A stretch of 64,000 bases of DNA from Sphingopyxis macrogoltabida. Lineage in GTDB: Bacteria > Pseudomonadota > Alphaproteobacteria > Sphingomonadales > Sphingomonadaceae. Shown here piece by piece: positions 52,013-60,209 of this stretch (the stretch's first letter is position 1; the number at the start of each line of letters is the position of its first letter). The position numbers and the translations under genes are program-made. The notes beneath the pieces were generated by a model. That model did not search any database and was not told where the DNA came from. It saw nothing but the letters and a program-made list of their open reading frames with translations. The stretch spans positions 4,693,880 to 4,757,879 of the forward strand of contig NZ_CP012700.1 in NCBI RefSeq assembly GCF_001307295.1, written 5' to 3'.

Positions 52013-54529
52013 ATGGTCGCCGACAGTCCGCCCGATTTCCGCCTGCGCCTGCGCCGCGACAGCAACGCCGTCATCGGGTGGTTTAGCGACATGTGGATGC
52101 GGCGCTGGTTTCGCTGGCTCGGCTATCTCGCGCTCGCCGGCTTGCTCGGCATCTTGCTGATCTGGCTGATTTTCGCGCGCAATCTGCCGTCGGTCGACCA
52201 GCTTCGCGATTATGAGCCGCCGCTGCCGACGATGGTCCGCGATGCCGAGGGCAAGCCGGTTCACACCTATGCCCGCGAACGGCGCGTCCAGCTCGAATAT
52301 AGCGAATATCCGCAGCTCCTTGTTCGCGCCTATCTCGCCGCCGAGGACCGCACCTTCTTCGAACATGGCGGTATCGACTATCCGGGTATCGCCAGCGCGA
52401 TCCTGACCAACATCAGCAACGACGGCCGCCCGGTCGGCGCCTCGACGATCACCCAGCAGGTCGCGAAAAACCTGCTGCTGACCAACGAGCTCAGCTATAC
52501 CCGCAAGATCCGCGAGCTAATTCTCGCCCGCCGCATCGAGGGGGCGCTCAGCAAGGAACAGATTCTCGAGCTCTACCTCAACGAAATCCCGCTCGGGCGG
52601 CGGAGCTTCGGCGTGCAGGCGGCGAGCCGCGCCTATTTCGACAAGGACGTCGACCAGCTCAAGCTCCATGAAATGGCGTTTCTCGCCATCCTGCCCAAGG
52701 CGCCCGAAACCTATGGCCGGGCGCGCAACGCCGACAAGGCGATCGCGCGGCGCAATTTCGTCCTCGGCGAAATGTATCGCAACGGCTGGATCACCGCGGC
52801 GCAGCGCGACGCCGCGCAGGCGATGTCGCTCGGCCTCACGAACAGCGGCAACACGGCGATCGCGCAGGTCGGCGGCTATTATATGGAAGAGGTGCGGCGC
52901 CAGCTCATCGCCGAATTCGGCGAAACCGCGGCCGACGGCCCGCACAGCGTCTATGCCGGCGGCCTCTGGGTCCGCACCGCCTATGACGGCAAGATGCAGG
53001 CCGCGGCCGCAAATGCGCTGCGCCGCGGCTTGATGCGCTATGATGCCGGCAAGGGCTGGTCGGGGCCGATCGCGACGATCGAGGCCGACGACCAGTGGCA
53101 GAGCCGCCTTGCGTCGAGCTTCATCGGCATCGATTACGACAATTGGCGGATCGCCGCGGTGCTGTCCAAATCGGGCGGCGAGGCGCAGATCGGCTTTGCC
53201 AATGGCGACACCGGGCGCCTGCCCGCGAGCGCCGCGACGCTCGGCTATCGCAAGACCGGCGGCAGCGCCTTTTCGGCGATGCGCCCCGGCGACCTGATCG
53301 CGGTCAAGGCGACGGGCGGCGGCGTCTATGCCCTCCGCAACATTCCCGAAGTGTCGGGCGGCTTCGTCGCCGAAAGCCCGCATTCGGGGCGTATCTATGC
53401 GATGCAGGGCGGCTTCGATGTCCGCCTGTCGCCGTTCAACCGCGCGACGCAGGCCGAACGCCAGCCGGGCTCGACGATCAAACCCTTCGTCTATGCCACC
53501 GCGCTCGACAACGGCATGACCCCCGCGACGATGATCGTCGACGGTCCCTTCTGCGTCTATCAGGGCGCCAGCCTCGGCAACAAATGCTTCCGCAACTTCG
53601 GCGGCGGTGGCGGGTCGGGCGAACATACGATGCGCTGGGGCCTCGAACAGTCGCGCAACCTGATGACGGTGCGCACCGCGAGCCAAGTCGGGATGGAGCC
53701 GATCGTCGACACGATCAAGACGATGGGCATCGGCACCCACGAACCCTATCTTTCGACCGCGCTCGGCGCCGGATCGACGACGGTCGAGAAGATGACCAAC
53801 GCCTTTGCGATGCTGGCAAACCATGGCCGCGAGCTGAAACCGCGTGTGATCGACTATGCGCAGGATCGCCGCGGCAAGGTGGTGTTCCCGGCAAAGTGGA
53901 AGCCGTGCGAAGGCTGCAACAAGAGGGACTGGGACGGCCGGCCGATGCCGCGCTTCGCCAAGTCGGGCAAGCAGCTGATGGACCCGATGACTTCCTATCA
54001 GGTCGTCCATATGCTCGAAGGCGTCGTCCAGCGCGGCACCGCGGTGCGGCTGCGCGACCTCGGCGTGCCGCTGTTCGGCAAGACCGGGACGACGTCGGGC
54101 CCGAAGGACGCCTGGTTCGTCGGCGGGACGCCCGATGTCGTCGCTGGCGTCTATATCGGCTTCGACCAGCCGCGGAACATGGGCGGCTATGTCCAGGGCG
54201 GCAGTATGGCCGCGCCGATCTTCAAGCAGTTCTTCGAGGAATCGCTCGCCGACCGCCAGCCGGTGCCGTTCACCGCGCCGAAGGGTGTCCGCATGGTGCG
54301 CATCGACCGCCAGTCGGGCCGCCGCGTCTATGGCAGCTGGCCGGGCAGCGATCCCAAGGCGGCGATCATCTGGGAAGCGTTCAAGCCCGAAAGCGAACCG
54401 CGGCGGACGATCCGCGAGGAAGAGATCAAGCCGGTCAAGACCCCCAAACGGCAGGACGTCCCCGTCCAGCAGGGCAATGGCCGGCGCAGCGACAGCGATT
54501 TTCTGGAGGATCGCGGCGGCATCATCTGA
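52013..54529 (+). CDS. mrcA: penicillin-binding protein 1A (bifunctional)
   Basis: An 838-aa class A PBP that polymerises and cross-links peptidoglycan. A short cytoplasmic tail and membrane helix (about 38-62) precede the GT51 domain with AAEDRTFFEHGGIDYPGIASAI, GASTITQQVAKNLLL and RKIRELILARRIE. The transpeptidase domain has the SxxK serine in RQPGSTIKPF, the SxN-equivalent in EQSRNLMTV and KTGTTS. The C-terminal tail is Arg/Pro-rich. ATG 52013 was used; Met at 52091 gives a shorter N-terminus. Upstream of prfB with 73 bp between. Confidence 0.96.
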   Translation: MVADSPPDFRLRLRRDSNAVIGWFSDMWMRRWFRWLGYLALAGLLGILLIWLIFARNLPSVDQLRDYEPPLPTMVRDAEGKPVHTYARERRVQLEYSEYPQLLVRAYLAAEDRTFFEHGGIDYPGIASAILTNISNDGRPVGASTITQQVAKNLLLTNELSYTRKIRELILARRIEGALSKEQILELYLNEIPLGRRSFGVQAASRAYFDKDVDQLKLHEMAFLAILPKAPETYGRARNADKAIARRNFVLGEMYRNGWITAAQRDAAQAMSLGLTNSGNTAIAQVGGYYMEEVRRQLIAEFGETAADGPHSVYAGGLWVRTAYDGKMQAAAANALRRGLMRYDAGKGWSGPIATIEADDQWQSRLASSFIGIDYDNWRIAAVLSKSGGEAQIGFANGDTGRLPASAATLGYRKTGGSAFSAMRPGDLIAVKATGGGVYALRNIPEVSGGFVAESPHSGRIYAMQGGFDVRLSPFNRATQAERQPGSTIKPFVYATALDNGMTPATMIVDGPFCVYQGASLGNKCFRNFGGGGGSGEHTMRWGLEQSRNLMTVRTASQVGMEPIVDTIKTMGIGTHEPYLSTALGAGSTTVEKMTNAFAMLANHGRELKPRVIDYAQDRRGKVVFPAKWKPCEGCNKRDWDGRPMPRFAKSGKQLMDPMTSYQVVHMLEGVVQRGTAVRLRDLGVPLFGKTGTTSGPKDAWFVGGTPDVVAGVYIGFDQPRNMGGYVQGGSMAAPIFKQFFEESLADRQPVPFTAPKGVRMVRIDRQSGRRVYGSWPGSDPKAAIIWEAFKPESEPRRTIREEEIKPVKTPKRQDVPVQQGNGRRSDSDFLEDRGGII

Positions 54530-54602
54530 CCCGCGCGCGTGCCTTCCCCTTTGGGCCGGCAGGTCCTAAGGGCGTGACCGTTATTATTTCAGGAGCAAGA
54601 CC

Positions 54603-55730
54603 ATGCGCGCCGAAGCGCAGGATCATATCGACAAGATTGGCGCCGCGCTGGCGCTGCTGCGCCGCTTTCTCGACTGGGACCGCGCGGTGCGGCGGCTCGA
54701 CGAACTCAACGCGAAGGTCGAAGACCCGACGCTGTGGAACGACGCCAAGGCCGCGCAGGAAGTGATGCGCGAACGCCGCCGGCTCGACGAGGCGATCACC
54801 GCGACGCGCGCGATCGAGACCGAATGCGCCGACACCGCCGAGCTGATCGAACTCGCCGAAATGGAAGGCGACGAGGCGATGGTTGACGAGGCAGTCGCAT
54901 CGCTGGCGACGCTCGCCGCGCGCGCCGAGGAAGACAAGATCAAGGCGCTGCTCGCGGGCGAGGCCGACGCCAACGACGCCTATATCGAAGTCCATGCCGG
55001 TGCCGGCGGCACCGAAAGCCAGGACTGGGCCGAAATGCTCCAGCGCATGTACAGCCGCTGGGCCGAAAAGCGCGGGTTCAAGGTCGAACTGGTCGAATAT
55101 CAGGCGGGCGAACAGGCGGGCATCAAATCGGCGACGATGCTGGTGAAGGGCGAAAACGCCTATGGTTATGCGAAGACCGAAAGCGGCGTCCACCGCCTTG
55201 TCCGCATCTCGCCCTACGACAGCTCGGCGCGCCGCCACACGAGCTTTTCGTCGGTCTGGGTTTATCCGGTGATCGACGACAATATCGATATCGAAATCAA
55301 CGAAGGCGACCTCAAGATCGACACCTATCGCGCCTCGGGCGCGGGCGGCCAGCACGTCAACACCACCGATTCGGCGGTCCGCATCACGCACATCCCGACC
55401 GGCATTGTCGTCGCGTCGCAGAACGACCGTTCGCAGCACAAGAACCGCGCGACCGCGATGGGGATGCTGAAGGCACGGATGTACGAGGCCGAGTTGCAGA
55501 AGCGCGAGGCCGCGGCGTCGGGCGAATATCAGGCGAAGACCGAAATCGGCTGGGGCCACCAGATCCGCTCCTATGTCCTCCAGCCCTATCAGCTCGTGAA
55601 GGATCTGCGCACCGGGGTCACCTCGACGGCGCCGGGCGACGTGCTCGACGGCGCGCTCGACCCGTTTATGGCGGCGGCGCTGTCGCAGAAGGTGACCGGC
55701 GAAAAGGTCGACGTCGAGGACATCGACTGA
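54603..55730 (+). CDS. prfB: peptide chain release factor 2
   Basis: A 375-aa release factor reading UGA and UAA. GGQ motif in [19 protein letters not shown]; the anticodon-like tripeptide region reads [14 protein letters not shown] (SPY where E. coli has SPF). The frame is uninterrupted, so the programmed +1 frameshift of E. coli prfB is absent. AGGAGC precedes the ATG. Its TGA overlaps the next gene's ATG by one base. Confidence 0.97.
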   Translation: MRAEAQDHIDKIGAALALLRRFLDWDRAVRRLDELNAKVEDPTLWNDAKAAQEVMRERRRLDEAITATRAIETECADTAELIELAEMEGDEAMVDEAVASLATLAARAEEDKIKALLAGEADANDAYIEVHAGAGGTESQDWAEMLQRMYSRWAEKRGFKVELVEYQAGEQAGIKSATMLVKGENAYGYAKTESGVHRLVRISPYDSSARRHTSFSSVWVYPVIDDNIDIEINEGDLKIDTYRASGAGGQHVNTTDSAVRITHIPTGIVVASQNDRSQHKNRATAMGMLKARMYEAELQKREAAASGEYQAKTEIGWGHQIRSYVLQPYQLVKDLRTGVTSTAPGDVLDGALDPFMAAALSQKVTGEKVDVEDID

Positions 55731-56446
55731 TGCGGCGCGCGGCCCTACTTGCCGCGCTCCTGCTGCTGGCCGGCGGCTGTGATGCCCCGTGGGATTCGGG
55801 CAGCGACCGCCTCGAAACCTCGCGCGAATTTCCGCCCGCCGACCGGCCCGTCGCGCCGACCGTGTCGACCAAATGGTCGACCGAGGAAGCGCGCGACCGC
55901 GTCAACGAGGCCGAGGATGTCATGGATTCGGCCGACGTCCGCCCCGACATGACCGTCGCCGACATCGGCGCGGGCGACGGCTATTACACGGTGCGACTCG
56001 CGCAGCGGGTCGGCGTCGGCGGCCGCGTGCTGGCGCAGGACATCATGCCCGAAGTGATCGAACGGCTCGCCGACCGCGTCGCGCGCGAACGGCTCGACAA
56101 TGTCTCGATCAAGCTCGGCGCTGTCGATGACCCACGGCTTCCCGCCGCCAGCTTCGACCGCGTCTTCATGGTCCATATGTATCACGAGATCGGCGAACCC
56201 TATGCCTTCCTGTGGCGGTTGCGGCCGGCGCTGCGCAAGGGCGGGCAGGTGATCGTCGTCGACGGCGACCGCCCGATTGCCCAGCACGGCACCCCGTTCC
56301 GCCTGCTCGTCTGCGAGTTCGAGGCGGTGGGTTATAAGCTGGTGTCGTACGACGACAAGCAACATGCCGGCGGTTATCTCGCGCGCTTCGTGCCGAGCGG
56401 CAAACGCCCGGCGCCCGACGCGATCACGGTTTGCGCCAATCCTTAG
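55730..56446 (+). CDS. methyltransferase-fold lipoprotein
   Basis: A 238-aa protein starting [20 protein letters not shown], a lipobox with Cys17, followed by a class I methyltransferase fold: TVADIGAGDGYYTVRLAQ (motif I), SFDRVFMVHMYHEIGEPYAFLWRLRPALRKGGQVIVVDGD. SAM is not thought to be present in the periplasm, so an exported enzyme would be puzzling; it may bind another ligand, or the N-terminus may only anchor. It follows prfB with a 1-bp overlap. Confidence 0.85.
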   Translation: MRRAALLAALLLLAGGCDAPWDSGSDRLETSREFPPADRPVAPTVSTKWSTEEARDRVNEAEDVMDSADVRPDMTVADIGAGDGYYTVRLAQRVGVGGRVLAQDIMPEVIERLADRVARERLDNVSIKLGAVDDPRLPAASFDRVFMVHMYHEIGEPYAFLWRLRPALRKGGQVIVVDGDRPIAQHGTPFRLLVCEFEAVGYKLVSYDDKQHAGGYLARFVPSGKRPAPDAITVCANP

Positions 56447-56488
56447 AGGATGAGCGGGGATAGACTGAAACACCGCCTTCTCATGATT

Positions 56489-56588
56489 GTCATCCCGGCG
56501 AAGGGTGTTCAGAGGCACGTGACTCTGAACACGATCTCACCCTCACGACCTGACGCCCCGGCGAGATCCCGGCTTTCGCCGGGATGAC
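56489..56588. repeat. REP-like inverted repeat, family F, interrupted
   Basis: Outer arms GTCATCCCGGCGAA and TTCGCCGGGATGAC. The left arm is interrupted by a 28-bp palindrome at 56505-56532, after which GATCTC pairs with GAGATC near the right arm. Confidence 0.75.
56505..56532. repeat. 28-bp near-palindrome, copy 1
   Basis: Arms GTGTTCAGAG and CTCTGAACAC around GCACGTGA. Its inner 20 bp are identical to copy 2 at 61833-61860; the outer base pair is T:A here and G:C there. Confidence 0.85.
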
Positions 56589-56621
56589 GATCCAATGAAG
56601 AATGATTCCGATCTGGACAAT

Positions 56622-56712
56622 CGTCGCCCCCGCGCAGGCGGGGGCCGTTGGAGGTTTACGCAGCCACGAAGAGTAAGGCCGACTGCGGCCCCCGCCTGCG
56701 CGGGGGCGACGG
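56622..56712. repeat. REP-like inverted repeat, family H
   Basis: Arms CGTCGCCCCCGCGCAGGCGG and CCGCCTGCGCGGGGGCGACG with a GGCC / GGCC inner pair; it ends 3 bp before the DsrE-like stop codon. Confidence 0.8.
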
Positions 56713-56715
56713 CCT

Positions 56716-57081
56716 TTAATAGACGACCAACCGGTCGCTGGCCTCCACCGCCGCCAGAAAGCCGACAAGCCCCGCGGCGCGGACATGCGGCGGTATTTCG
56801 GGCGCGGTGAGGCCGGCGAGCGCCATGCCCGACTGGCAGGCGAACAGGCCGACGTCCATCGCGGCCGCCTCTTCGATCATCGAGGCGAGGTCGGGTTGCC
56901 CGGCGGCATTTCGTGCGGCGTCGCCGGCAAAGCCGATCGGCGGCCGGAGCAATGCGACCGCTTCGCCCTGCAGGAAGAGGCGGGTCGGCGCGCCGAGCGC
57001 CGCTGCCGCCATCGCGGTTTCGAGCGCGGCATAGAGTCGCGCGCCCTCGGCGCAGGCGACGATGATGTTCAGCGGCGGCAT
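56716..57081 (-). CDS. DsrE-family protein
   Basis: A 121-aa protein with the DsrE/F-like fold: MPPLNIIVACAEGARLYAALETAMAAAALGAPTRLFLQGEAV, and a C-terminal GLFACQSGMALAGL segment holding the cysteine that carries persulfide in sulfur-relay members. Its start overlaps the ThiF/MoeB-like gene by 13 bp. A sulfur-transfer role fits both genes but no ThiS/MoaD-like sulfur carrier is encoded here. Confidence 0.8.
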   Translation of the reverse strand: MPPLNIIVACAEGARLYAALETAMAAAALGAPTRLFLQGEAVALLRPPIGFAGDAARNAAGQPDLASMIEEAAAMDVGLFACQSGMALAGLTAPEIPPHVRAAGLVGFLAAVEASDRLVVY

Positions 57082-57818
57082 ATCGGGCACTCGGGATCCT
57101 TGCCGACGCCGACCTCGCGCCAGCGCCGCTCGAGCATGTCGACGATCGCCAGCCGCCCGGCGAGCGGTTGCCCCCAGCCGCTCAGCGCACGCACCGCCTC
57201 GAGCGCCGCCATCGTTCCGACCATCCCCGCCAGCGCGCCCATCACGCCGGTCTCGGCGCAATTGACGCCTTCCTGCGCCGGGTCGTTGCCGACAAGGCAG
57301 GCGTAGCAGGGGGCGTCCGCGCGCCAGCCTTCGTAAAGCGCGACCTGCCCCTCAAACGCGCCGATCGCGGCCGAGAGCAGCGGGATTTCGAGGGAAACGG
57401 CGGCGCGATTGACGGCCAGCCGGGTCGCAAAATTGTCGCAGCCGTCGAGGATCAGGCCGGCGTTCGCGAGCAATGTTTCGGCATTGCCGTCGTCGAGGCG
57501 CCGGACCACGGCGACGGCATCGACATGCGGGTTGATCCGCTTCGCTGCTGCCGCCGCGACCTCCGCTTTGGACTTGCCGATATCGGCGTCGGTAAATAGC
57601 GGCTGGCGCTGCAGGTTGCTGAGCTCGATATGATCGTGGTCGATGATCGTCAGCCGCCCGACCCCGGCTGCCGCGAGATAGGTGATCGCCGGGCAACCGA
57701 TGCCGCCCGCCCCGATGATCGCGACATGGCTTGCCTTCAGCTTCGCCTGTCCGGCGCCGCCAAAGGCGGGCAGGACGATCTGGCGCGCGTAACGGTCGAG
57801 TTCGGCGTCGCTGAGCAA
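57069..57818 (-). CDS. HesA/MoeB/ThiF-family adenylyltransferase
   Basis: A 249-aa E1-like enzyme that adenylates the C-terminal glycine of a ubiquitin-like sulfur carrier. Visible are VAIIGAGGIGCPAITYLAAAGVGRLTIIDHDHIELSNLQRQPLF (ATP site with Arg finger), DGCDNFATR with catalytic Asp, and two zinc CxxC pairs (CYAC and CPIC near the C-terminus). MoeB (molybdopterin) and ThiF (thiamine) cannot be separated. It begins 2 bp after the dut stop, and overlaps the DsrE gene. Confidence 0.9.
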   Translation of the reverse strand: MLSDAELDRYARQIVLPAFGGAGQAKLKASHVAIIGAGGIGCPAITYLAAAGVGRLTIIDHDHIELSNLQRQPLFTDADIGKSKAEVAAAAAKRINPHVDAVAVVRRLDDGNAETLLANAGLILDGCDNFATRLAVNRAAVSLEIPLLSAAIGAFEGQVALYEGWRADAPCYACLVGNDPAQEGVNCAETGVMGALAGMVGTMAALEAVRALSGWGQPLAGRLAIVDMLERRWREVGVGKDPECPICRR

Positions 57819-57820
57819 GC

Positions 57821-58378
57821 CTACTCGCCCGCGCGCCGCAGCGGCATCGCAGAGAGCGAGGCGACCCCCGCCGGCTCCGCCTCGTCCTCGACCGGTTCGG
57901 CGGCATCGCTCGCCACCCCGGTCGAGCCGAAACCGCCCGCACCGCGCGCGGTTTCGTCGAGGCTCGCGACTTCGGCGAAGGCGGCGCGCTGTACCGGAGC
58001 GGGTACCAGTTGCGCGATGCGGTCGCCGCGCCTGATCTCGAAATTCTCGTCGCCCAAATTGGCGAGGATCACCTTCACCTCGCCGCGATAGTCGCTGTCG
58101 ATCGTCCCCGGCGTGTTGAGGCAGGTGATGCCGTGCTTGAGCGCGAGGCCCGAGCGCGGGCGCACCTGCACCTCGTAACCCGCCGGAATCGCCATCGCGA
58201 AGCCGGTCGCGACCGCGTGGCGGGTGCCGGGGCGGATGGTCAGCGTCTCGGCCGCGACGACGTCCATCCCCGCGGCGCCGTCGGAGGCATAGGCGGGCAG
58301 CGGCAGGCCGCCGCCGTTGGGCAGCCGCTGGATGGCGATTTCAATCGGCGTCAAATGGTGCGCGGGTGTCGAGTTCAT
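57821..58378 (-). CDS. dut: dUTP diphosphatase with C-terminal extension
   Basis: A 185-aa trimeric dUTPase converting dUTP to dUMP. All five motifs are seen: [52 protein letters not shown] and [10 protein letters not shown]. Most bacterial dUTPases end at motif V; this one carries about 35 more acidic residues ([18 protein letters not shown]...). The ATG at 58378 was chosen over a TTG at 58384. It overlaps coaBC by 38 bp and is followed by the ThiF/MoeB-like gene. Confidence 0.94.
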   Translation of the reverse strand: MNSTPAHHLTPIEIAIQRLPNGGGLPLPAYASDGAAGMDVVAAETLTIRPGTRHAVATGFAMAIPAGYEVQVRPRSGLALKHGITCLNTPGTIDSDYRGEVKVILANLGDENFEIRRGDRIAQLVPAPVQRAAFAEVASLDETARGAGGFGSTGVASDAAEPVEDEAEPAGVASLSAMPLRRAGE

Positions 58379-59603
58379 CGGCAATCTTTTCCATCAATTT
58401 GTGGGCGACGGCGTCCTTGGACAGCCGGTCCCAGCTATCGACGCCCGCTGGCGTCACGATATGCACGCGGTTCGTTTCGCCGCCCATCGGGTCGGCGGAC
58501 ACGTCGTTGGCGACGATCCAGTCGCATCCCTTGCGCGCCAGCTTCGCCTCGGCATGCGCGATGACGTCATTGGTCTCGGCGGCAAAGCCGATCAGCAGCG
58601 CCGGGCGCTGCGGGCTCCTGGCGACGGCGGCGAGGATGTCGGGATTCTCGGCTAGCGCGAGCGGCGGGACGGCGCCGCTGCCGTCCTTCTTGATCTTTTG
58701 CGCTGCGGTGTCGGCGGCGCGCCAGTCGGCGACCGCGGCGACCATGATCGCGGCATCGACGGGCAGGCCCTGCTCGACCTCCGCCGCCATCTCGCGTGCG
58801 GTTTCGACATCGACGCGGATCACGCCGGGCGGTGTCGGCAGCGGCACGGGCCCCGCGATCAGCAGCACCTCGGCACCCGCTTCGGCGGCGGCCGCGGCGA
58901 TCGCAAAGCCCTGCTTCCCGCTCGACCGGTTGGCGATATAGCGCACCGGGTCGATCGGCTCGTGCGTCGGGCCTGCGGTGATCAGGATGCGGCGGCCGTG
59001 CAGCGGGCGATGATTCGCTTCCGAAAAATCGGGCTGGCCATCGAGCAGCGACGCGGCGGGTGCGCCGGTGAGCGCTTTCTCGATCGCCGCGAAAATCGCC
59101 TCGGGCTCGGGCAGCCGGCCCGGCCCATATTCGCCGCATGCCATCTCGCCCTCGTCGGGCTCCAGCACCGTCACCCCGTCGCCGCGCAGGGTAGCGACAT
59201 TGCGCTGCGTTGCGGCGTGCAGCCACATCCGCACATTCATCGCGGGCGCAGCAAGCACGGGCTTGTCGGTCGCGAGCAGCAATGTCGTCGCGAGGTCGTC
59301 GGCCTGCCCCCCCGCCATCTTCGCGAGCAGGTCGGCGGTCGCCGGCGCGACGACGACCAGGTCGGCCTCGCGGCTGAGCTGGATATGCCCCATCTCGACC
59401 TCGTCCTTCAGGTCGAACAGGCTGGTATAGACCTTGTTCTCGCTCAGCGCGGCGAGGGTCAGTGGCGTCACGAACTGCTCGCCCGCGCGCGTGAGCACGC
59501 AACGCACGACATAGCCCGCCTTGCGCAGCAGCCGGACGAGCTCGATGCTCTTATACGCGGCGATACCGCCGCCGATGATGAGCAGGATGCGTTTCGCGGC
59601 CAT
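58341..59603 (-). CDS. coaBC: phosphopantothenoylcysteine synthetase/decarboxylase
   Basis: A 420-aa bifunctional enzyme of coenzyme A synthesis. The FMN-dependent decarboxylase half has [25 protein letters not shown] and APAMNVRMW; the CTP-dependent synthetase half has [29 protein letters not shown] and [11 protein letters not shown] 59603 starts 2 bp after the ccdB stop, so its translation may depend on the inserted toxin genes; a TTG at 59609 is an alternative overlapping start. Confidence 0.96.
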   Translation of the reverse strand: MAAKRILLIIGGGIAAYKSIELVRLLRKAGYVVRCVLTRAGEQFVTPLTLAALSENKVYTSLFDLKDEVEMGHIQLSREADLVVVAPATADLLAKMAGGQADDLATTLLLATDKPVLAAPAMNVRMWLHAATQRNVATLRGDGVTVLEPDEGEMACGEYGPGRLPEPEAIFAAIEKALTGAPAASLLDGQPDFSEANHRPLHGRRILITAGPTHEPIDPVRYIANRSSGKQGFAIAAAAAEAGAEVLLIAGPVPLPTPPGVIRVDVETAREMAAEVEQGLPVDAAIMVAAVADWRAADTAAQKIKKDGSGAVPPLALAENPDILAAVARSPQRPALLIGFAAETNDVIAHAEAKLARKGCDWIVANDVSADPMGGETNRVHIVTPAGVDSWDRLSKDAVAHKLMEKIADELDTRAPFDAD

Positions 59604-59605
59604 CG

Positions 59606-59902
59606 TCAAACCCCCGTCACCAGCACGTCGAGCGCGCCGATGATGGCCAAGCTGTCGTCATCCAGATTCATTACCACTTCACCGAGTTGATTCACCGTAA
59701 GGGTGGCTGCGAATTGCGTGTACATGACATAATCCGTTTCTCCGATGGTGAAGAGCGGATTGAGCCGCCGAGCTACCACCTCGAATTGATCCACGGGCAG
59801 CAGCGGTACGACCAGCCGGGTGTTCAGATGCCTCAGCAGGTTCGACTGGCAATCGATGACGAGTGCGCCCTCCGACGTGCGTCGGACATCGAACTGTGTC
59901 AT
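59606..59902 (-). CDS. ccdB: CcdB-family toxin
   Basis: A 98-aa protein of the CcdB gyrase-inhibitor fold: FDVRRTSEGALVIDCQSNLLRHLNTRLVVPLLPVDQ, then VMYTQFAATLTVNQLGEVV, ending ALDVLVTGV. In F-plasmid CcdB the last three residues, Trp-Gly-Ile, are needed for gyrase poisoning; here they are Thr-Gly-Val, so potency or target may differ. ccdA overlaps it by one base (TGATG). A 60-base stretch inside the gene (59641-59700) is 47% G+C against about 66-70% around it, suggesting acquisition. Confidence 0.92.
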   Translation of the reverse strand: MTQFDVRRTSEGALVIDCQSNLLRHLNTRLVVPLLPVDQFEVVARRLNPLFTIGETDYVMYTQFAATLTVNQLGEVVMNLDDDSLAIIGALDVLVTGV

Positions 59903-60165
59903 CAGAACAGCCGGTATTTGGCCAGTGGCAGTCCGTGCTTGCGAACATATTCGTTGGAGGACTCGATCGCGGCGCGATTCTCTTCCAACCACGCTTTCTC
60001 GCGTGCCTTTTTGACCTCGGCGGCGAGACCGGCTTGACAGGCCTCGCTCACATTGAGGCCCAGCCGCTTGGCTTCGTCGACTAGCGGAACGCTCAGCGAC
60101 ACATTCGTCGGCCTCTTGAGTGCCGCCTTCCCGCCCCTATCGACTCGCGCCGCCGGCCTGTTCAT
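59902..60165 (-). CDS. ccdA: CcdA-family antitoxin
   Basis: An 87-aa antitoxin. The N-terminal half should be the ribbon-helix-helix DNA-binding part (RPTNVSLSVPLVDEAKRLGLNVSEACQAGL); the C-terminal WLEENRAAIESSNEYVRKHGLPLAKYRLF is the toxin-neutralising segment. AGGAGA lies 8 nt before ATG 60165 and only 2 nt before ATG 60171, so 60165 is preferred. It represses its own operon in known systems. Sits 44 bp after ubiB. Confidence 0.92.
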   Translation of the reverse strand: MNRPAARVDRGGKAALKRPTNVSLSVPLVDEAKRLGLNVSEACQAGLAAEVKKAREKAWLEENRAAIESSNEYVRKHGLPLAKYRLF

Positions 60166-60209
60166 CGCCATTCTCCTTGCGCACAAGATATGCGCATGTT
60201 GCTCTGCGT

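Noticed and set aside
54603..55730. Programmed +1 frameshift in prfB
   Set aside because: The frame is continuous with no internal UGA; the E. coli-type frameshift site is absent.
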